From Clostridiales bacterium (GTDB lineage: Bacteria > Bacillota > Proteinivoracia > UBA4975 > PWLI01), in assembly GCA_003559415.1 (NCBI GenBank), contig PWLI01000156.1:1-39617 (forward strand): a stretch of DNA of 39,617 nucleotides, read 5' to 3'. Numbering within the stretch: position 1 is the first letter of the stretch; each line of letters opens with the position of its first letter. The notes beneath the pieces are model-generated. The model was given only the letters and a program-made list of their open reading frames with translations. It ran no database searches and was not told the DNA's origin. This document shows positions 35,785 to 39,617 of this stretch, piece by piece. The position numbers and the translations under genes were made by a program.

Positions 35785-37032
35785 TTGGCTCAAGCTGACA
35801 GCAATTCAAATTCCCAACGCCTTGATTATGGGAAACTGATGATTATTTCCATGGCCTACATTGCCCTGGGGCTCAATGTCCAGGGGTTCAAGGCCATGCT
35901 GCCCCTGGTGCGCAGCGACCTGCTGTTGTCTGGCACCCAGGCGGGGCTTTACACAACTTTTTTCTTCCTCAGTGCCACAATTATCGCTGTGTTCAGCGGC
36001 CGGGTGGTGGACACGTTGGGCTCCAAGCGGGGCCTTGTGCTGGGCGCCTTTATCGTCGGCGCGGTGATGTTGCTTCACTCCTTTGTTCCTGCCCTTTCGC
36101 TGCTGTTGGCGCTGGCCTTTTTCACCGGCATAGGGTTCAGCATTATTACCCCTTCGGTTAACAAGGGGGTAATGGAAATTGTGCCAGCCCGCCGTCGCGC
36201 CCTTTCCCTGGGTATAACCCAGGCCGGCGGAGGTATAGGCGCAATTCTCGGCGCCAGCCTGTTGCCGCTCTTTGGCCAGATCTATGGATGGCGGACCGCA
36301 ATTTTTGTGGCAGGGCTGGTGGCCATCGGTTTCAGCCTGCTGTTGTTGGTGGCTTACAAGCCGCCGCGTCCGGACAGCACTGCTTCTCCGTCATCTTCGA
36401 GTTTTTGGCAAGATGTAAAGCTTTTGCTGGGCAACAAAGCCCTGCTGTGTGTGGCCATGATGGGGTTTCTGTTTGGATTTACCCTCAGCACAGTCACCAC
36501 CCATCTGGCGATTTTTTTGAACTATGAAATCGGCCTGACGCCGGCTCTCGCGGGCTTTGCCCTGGCTGTTTTCCAGATTGGCGGCGTGTTTGGCAAGACA
36601 GGGTGGGGTTATATTAACGACACATACCTATGGGGCAACCGGCGAATGGGTTTCTTGCTTATCGGTGTTTTGGCTGCCAGTGCCACTCTTTTGTTGGGCA
36701 CATTGGTGCCAATGGGCGTAATCAGTGGTGTGGGCGTATTTGTGGTGGTTTTCTATTTTGGCGCCACCGGCATGGGCATACCGGGTTTGTTCTTTGCTGC
36801 GGTGGGTGACATTGTGTCGGATAAACTCATGGGCACCGCCACCGGACTGTCGCTGGTTTTTATCCGGGTTGGCGTGGTTACCGGGCCGCCGCTCTTCGGG
36901 CTTATTGCCGACTGGCAGGGCAGCTATCGTCCCAGCTGGATTATGTTGGGAGTGATAATGTTGACACTGACAACCTTGTTCTACATATTGGCCGGGCGGT
37001 TTCTCCCTGCTCCATCCAGTCAGCAAAGGTGA
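35785..37032 (+). CDS. MFS transporter
   Basis: About 415 residues with 12 predicted membrane helices. The start is chosen at TTG 35785, eight bases after GGAGG; GTG 35737 has no clear ribosome site. The first cytoplasmic loop has the family motif A-like GRVVDTLGSKRG. Helix 4-5 carries FSIITPSVNKGVMEIVPARR and ALSLGITQAGGGIGAILGAS, and the second half GYINDTYLWGNRRMGF and ATGLSLVFIRVGVVTGPPLF. These resemble the nitrate/anion-sugar-type branch of the major facilitator superfamily. The substrate cannot be assigned, and no catabolic or biosynthetic partner gene adjoins it. Confidence 0.9.
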   Translation: MAQADSNSNSQRLDYGKLMIISMAYIALGLNVQGFKAMLPLVRSDLLLSGTQAGLYTTFFFLSATIIAVFSGRVVDTLGSKRGLVLGAFIVGAVMLLHSFVPALSLLLALAFFTGIGFSIITPSVNKGVMEIVPARRRALSLGITQAGGGIGAILGASLLPLFGQIYGWRTAIFVAGLVAIGFSLLLLVAYKPPRPDSTASPSSSSFWQDVKLLLGNKALLCVAMMGFLFGFTLSTVTTHLAIFLNYEIGLTPALAGFALAVFQIGGVFGKTGWGYINDTYLWGNRRMGFLLIGVLAASATLLLGTLVPMGVISGVGVFVVVFYFGATGMGIPGLFFAAVGDIVSDKLMGTATGLSLVFIRVGVVTGPPLFGLIADWQGSYRPSWIMLGVIMLTLTTLFYILAGRFLPAPSSQQR

Positions 37033-37052
37033 CTGTAACCGGTGACAATTTA

Positions 37053-37061
37053 TGATATAAT
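37053..37061 (+). promoter_or_regulatory. Extended -10 promoter for the three-gene cluster 37100-39295
   Basis: TGATATAAT, a perfect extended -10 like the one before uvrC, about 39 bases before the start codon. The -35 (CTGTAA, 37033-37038) is weak. Confidence 0.6.
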
Positions 37062-37099
37062 CAGGAAAATGACTACTTTTGCATGCGGAGGGAATTGCC

Positions 37100-37651
37100 T
37101 TGACATTTAGATTTCCCCCCTGGTTCAAGACGGTTATGTACATATTTTTTGTCATCAGTGCGGTAACATTGCTTGCCCTGCTGCTGTTGGCCTTTGACGT
37201 GGCTCCCGCCCTGGATGTGGAACCGCTGACGGACCTGCAGCCAGCCAGGATGTTGGGCATTGTGGTGTTTTTCGCAGTGCTGTACGCACTTTCTGAAAAA
37301 ATGCTCGTAAAACTGATTTCGGCGCTGGGAGCTGTGCTGTCAGGGGCTGCTTCGGTTTTTTCTTTTGTCACCGTTGCAGACAACGTCCATGTGGGCACCC
37401 TTATAGCTTTGATGCTGGTGGGGATGACGCTTTTCTACCTCCACCGCAAGACATCGATGGGGCACGCTGCGTTGCAATTGCAACTGGTGGCGTTCCTTTC
37501 TGTAATCTACTTGATGTTTTACCAGTATGACGAATCAATGAAGCTGTTTATGCAGGCAATCGTCAGCGTTCCCTATGTGCTGTTCTACTGGGTAGTGATG
37601 TCTGCAGCCAAACAAGCGCTGTACCAACGACCAACTGAGCCAACTGAGTAA
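37100..37651 (+). CDS. Membrane protein of unknown function
   Basis: About 183 residues; TTG 37100 lies nine bases after GGAGGG, while the ATG at 37079 precedes that site. Five or six hydrophobic helices: about 9-33, 50-65, 70-95, 99-118, 125-143 and 152-170. A histidine/arginine-rich loop (FYLHRKTSMGHAA) lies between helices 4 and 5. I recognise no family motif. It is the first gene of a likely operon with the hydrolase (28-base gap) and the GNAT protein. The hydrolase's substrate may therefore be lipid or membrane related, but that is only a context guess. Confidence 0.78.
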   Translation: MTFRFPPWFKTVMYIFFVISAVTLLALLLLAFDVAPALDVEPLTDLQPARMLGIVVFFAVLYALSEKMLVKLISALGAVLSGAASVFSFVTVADNVHVGTLIALMLVGMTLFYLHRKTSMGHAALQLQLVAFLSVIYLMFYQYDESMKLFMQAIVSVPYVLFYWVVMSAAKQALYQRPTEPTE

Positions 37652-37679
37652 CACCCCGGTGTCGGCAGGAGGTGGGTTA

Positions 37680-38432
37680 TTGAACATCGATGCTCAGCTT
37701 TTGCAACCATATACCGCCTGGGGCGGCCGGACCGGCTGCCTGTTGGTGCACGGATTCACCAGCGCACCGCCGGATGTTCTGCCGCTGGCCCGCCATCTTC
37801 ATGGTGCCATGGGCATGTCTGTCCATTGCCCGGTGCTGCCGGGCCACAGCCGCACCCCGGAAGATATGGCCCGCTACAATGAACAGCACTGGCTGGAAGC
37901 GGTGGACCGGGGCGTGGAGTTGCTGGGAGAAAAATGTTCAAGAGTATGGCTGGTTGGGTTTTCCATGGGCGGTGTGTTATGCATTGTTACCGCTGCCCGT
38001 CGGCCGGTTGAGGGGGTCATCAGCCTGGCTGCCCCGGTTTGGCCTCGGCCGTTTATCAGCCGATTTTCCCGGGTGTTGGAGCGCACACGGCCGTGGTTGC
38101 CCATGGCCCAACGCCCGCCAATGGAAGAACCTTCCTGGCGCTATGACCGGGTGGCTGCCAAAAACGTCACCGACCTGTATCGTTTGATAAACATGATGCG
38201 GCAATGCTTGCCCAGCATCGACAAGCCCGTGTTGGTGGTGCAGGGCGGCCGGGACAAGACGGTGCGGCCAGCCAGCGGGAAATATATATATATAAAACTG
38301 GCAAGCCAAGACAAGGAGTTGGAGTGGATTGACGACAGCGGACATTTGCTGTTGTTGGGTAAAAACCGCCAGCGGGTAATCAACAGCTGTGCCCGGTTTA
38401 TTGAACAAAGGTTGGGGGGATCGGAATGGTAG
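37680..38432 (+). CDS. Alpha/beta hydrolase (carboxylesterase/monoacylglycerol-lipase-like)
   Basis: About 250 residues; TTG 37680 follows AGGAGGTG. The fold is clear: CLLVHGFTSAP (oxyanion-hole region), nucleophile Ser95 in GFSMGG, Asp192 in QGGRDKTV and His222 in DSGHLLLL, in the right order and spacing. HGFTSAPPDVLPLARHL and LPGHSRTPEDM resemble Est30-type carboxylesterases of Geobacillus. It probably hydrolyses short-chain esters or monoacylglycerols in the cytoplasm; no signal peptide is seen. Its end overlaps the GNAT gene by seven bases. Confidence 0.88.
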   Translation: MNIDAQLLQPYTAWGGRTGCLLVHGFTSAPPDVLPLARHLHGAMGMSVHCPVLPGHSRTPEDMARYNEQHWLEAVDRGVELLGEKCSRVWLVGFSMGGVLCIVTAARRPVEGVISLAAPVWPRPFISRFSRVLERTRPWLPMAQRPPMEEPSWRYDRVAAKNVTDLYRLINMMRQCLPSIDKPVLVVQGGRDKTVRPASGKYIYIKLASQDKELEWIDDSGHLLLLGKNRQRVINSCARFIEQRLGGSEW

Positions 38433-39295
38433 TGATAAGGAAAGCCGGCGGCCAGGACTGTGAATTGCTGGCCCGCATTAATGAAGATGAAAATGCAGAT
38501 TTTCTTTGCCATGTCTACACTTCCTGGCAAAAACAGGGTGGGCTTTTTTTGGCAGAGAGGGAAGGTGAACTGGTGGGCTTTTGCGGGCTGACCTTTCCCG
38601 CCCCCACTGAGGCCCAGATTTTAGGCATACGTTTGCTGCCGGATTATCAAAAAGAAAACATCGGCAGGGACTTTGTTATCGCCCTTATCCAAGAGGCCCA
38701 ACAGGCGGGATGCAACATCGTCCGCATGCTTACTTCTACCGAGAACTATGAAACCCAGGCTGCACTCCAGCGGAATTTGAGTTTTGAACGGCGGGGGACA
38801 TGGGTGGTCGGCTACAGGGAGCCGCTTGTTTCATCGATCACCTCAGCGCCGCCGCTGAAACCCTTTACTCCCGACGGGCTGGAAGAGGTTTGGCAATTTC
38901 TGCAGTACAGCCTCACATATCGCCACAGCGAAGGGTTGCTGTTTAAGCCCGAGTATACTTACCGCAGCTTTTCCAAGGCCCACTTGGGCCGCTTGATGGA
39001 CGCAGGCCAGGTTTATGGCGCCTATGAGGGAGACATGCTGGCCGGTGTGGCGGTGGCCCAGGTTTGTGACGATGTGATGGTTATCAGGTATATCGATGCC
39101 CGCATGCCGGTTGTGCCGGAGCTTTTGCATGGTTTGCTGGCTGACAAGGATGTTTCGCTGCTGACCTCGGCGGTGCCCACCAGCTGTTACCGGGACGTAA
39201 AGCCTGTGTTGGAAAAACTGGTAGAAAAACACCAGCCGGATCACTGGCTGGTGATGGAAAAAGAAGTTTCGCCATTGGCCATGCCCCGGGACTGA
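38426..39295 (+). CDS. GNAT-family N-acetyltransferase with an uncharacterised C-terminal domain
   Basis: 289 residues; ATG 38426 follows a run of six G and overlaps the hydrolase gene. The N-terminal half (about 1-140) is a GNAT fold: IRKAGGQDCELLARINEDE, AEREGELVGFCGLTF, and the acetyl-CoA loop region ILGIRLLPDYQKENIGRDFV, where the usual Q/RxxGxG/A is weak. The second half (about 150-289; FKPEYTYRSFSKAHLGRLMD, YGAYEGDMLAGVAVAQVCDD) looks like another, diverged GNAT-like domain. The protein may therefore be a tandem GNAT. The substrate is unknown. A terminator overlaps the stop codon. Confidence 0.85.
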   Translation: MVVIRKAGGQDCELLARINEDENADFLCHVYTSWQKQGGLFLAEREGELVGFCGLTFPAPTEAQILGIRLLPDYQKENIGRDFVIALIQEAQQAGCNIVRMLTSTENYETQAALQRNLSFERRGTWVVGYREPLVSSITSAPPLKPFTPDGLEEVWQFLQYSLTYRHSEGLLFKPEYTYRSFSKAHLGRLMDAGQVYGAYEGDMLAGVAVAQVCDDVMVIRYIDARMPVVPELLHGLLADKDVSLLTSAVPTSCYRDVKPVLEKLVEKHQPDHWLVMEKEVSPLAMPRD

Positions 39296-39306
39296 CCCGG
39301 GGTTTT
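39284..39306 (+). terminator. Terminator after the GNAT gene
   Basis: CCCCGGG/CCCGGGG (39284-39290 with 39296-39302), loop ACTGA containing the stop codon, then four T. The convergent peptidase gene ends at 39305. Confidence 0.8.
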
Positions 39307-39617
39307 ATATTGCCAACATCTTTGTTTGTCGGCCACCCAGGTAACAGATGGTGCTGTTGGAAAAGGCCACAGTCTGTTCCAGCGCCACCATCAGTTTTTG
39401 ACCCGACCACATTTCCAGGGGATGCATGACGTTGAGCTCCAGTGCGTAACAGGTGTCAGGTTTTATGGTGTGCTCGCCGCCGCCCGGTATGTCGTGCTGC
39501 TTCTCAAACAGCCCTATGGTCGGGCCGGTGCCGTGACCGTGAAACCCAATGGGGTGAGTGTATACCTTTGCTTCCAGGCCTGCCGCCGCCGCTTGCTCCA
39601 GACTGGCGGCCAGCACC
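39305..39617 (-). CDS. M24-family metallopeptidase (Xaa-Pro aminopeptidase-like), C-terminal fragment cut by window edge
   Basis: About 103 C-terminal residues are visible; the gene continues beyond base 39617. The segment has THPIGFHGHGTGPTIGLFEK, whose histidine matches a metal ligand of the creatinase/aminopeptidase P fold. It also has CYALELNVMHPLEMW and VALEQTVAFSN, which hold the two metal-binding glutamates. Such enzymes remove an N-terminal residue before proline or act as related hydrolases with two divalent metals. Only the last third of the catalytic domain is present, so substrate and N-terminal domain are unknown. Confidence 0.82.
   Translation of the reverse strand, partial: VLAASLEQAAAAGLEAKVYTHPIGFHGHGTGPTIGLFEKQHDIPGGGEHTIKPDTCYALELNVMHPLEMWSGQKLMVALEQTVAFSNSTICYLGGRQTKMLAI

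Noticed and set aside
38281-38294. TA-dinucleotide run inside the alpha/beta hydrolase gene
   Set aside because: It is in frame and encodes KYIYIK in a plausible beta-strand-to-helix region. It is short and gives no frameshift evidence, so it is probably chance, though it is a possible slippage site.

Overview
The window looks like a chromosome segment of an anaerobic or facultative Firmicute (Bacillota), most likely of the class Clostridia or a deep-branching relative. The support is the rapZ-yvcK-whiA-HPr cluster, cggR upstream of a full lower-glycolysis operon, rpoN next to cggR, sigma-A promoters with strong AGGAGG ribosome sites and frequent GTG/TTG starts, and a membrane pyrophosphatase. 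Coding sequence is moderately GC-rich. No phage, transposon, CRISPR, rRNA or tRNA gene was seen, and no gene-free stretch exceeds 300 bases. A genus cannot be named from the sequence alone.

Layout. Positions 1-3480 hold nucleotide-excision repair: the 3' end of uvrA, a small membrane protein and uvrC. Positions 3470-6086 (minus strand) hold a two-gene thiol or peptide-ligase operon: a glutamate-cysteine ligase-like enzyme and a glutathionylspermidine-synthase-like ATP-grasp ligase. Positions 6191-10357 hold an envelope-stress-like module. It contains a DUF2089 zinc-ribbon regulator, two DUF4097 beta-solenoid proteins, a small membrane protein, two small soluble proteins and a YvlD-type membrane protein. 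Five of these genes carry one copy each of the same short helical motif. Positions 10391-14236 hold a Nudix hydrolase, a Lon-like protease with degenerate ATPase motifs and an anchored, exported DOMON-like protein.

Positions 14239-17918 form a thiol-redox block: trxB-trxA, DegV and a CoA-disulfide-reductase-like flavoprotein. The trxB promoter carries a perfect TATACCCC/GGGGTATA palindrome resembling operators of CsoR/CstR-family sensors. Positions 17963-22913 hold a PHP phosphoesterase, rapZ, yvcK (with an extra membrane-spanning N-terminus), a CPBP protease, whiA and HPr. Positions 22917-24689 hold a small membrane protein, an MscS channel and rpmE.

Positions 24861-33223 run rpoN, then cggR-gapA-pgk-tpiA-gpmI-eno behind a sigma-A promoter and a nearly perfect CggR operator. 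secG and a K+-dependent-type membrane pyrophosphatase follow. The last part (35785-39617) has an MFS transporter, a membrane protein, an alpha/beta hydrolase, a GNAT protein and the C-terminal end of an M24 metallopeptidase.

The best candidate for an undescribed system is the DUF2089/DUF4097 operon at 6191-10357. It resembles the yvl/LiaX-type envelope modules but has a shared motif in five consecutive soluble products, an 18-residue solenoid, and a promoter preceded by a 10-bp direct repeat at 30-bp spacing.
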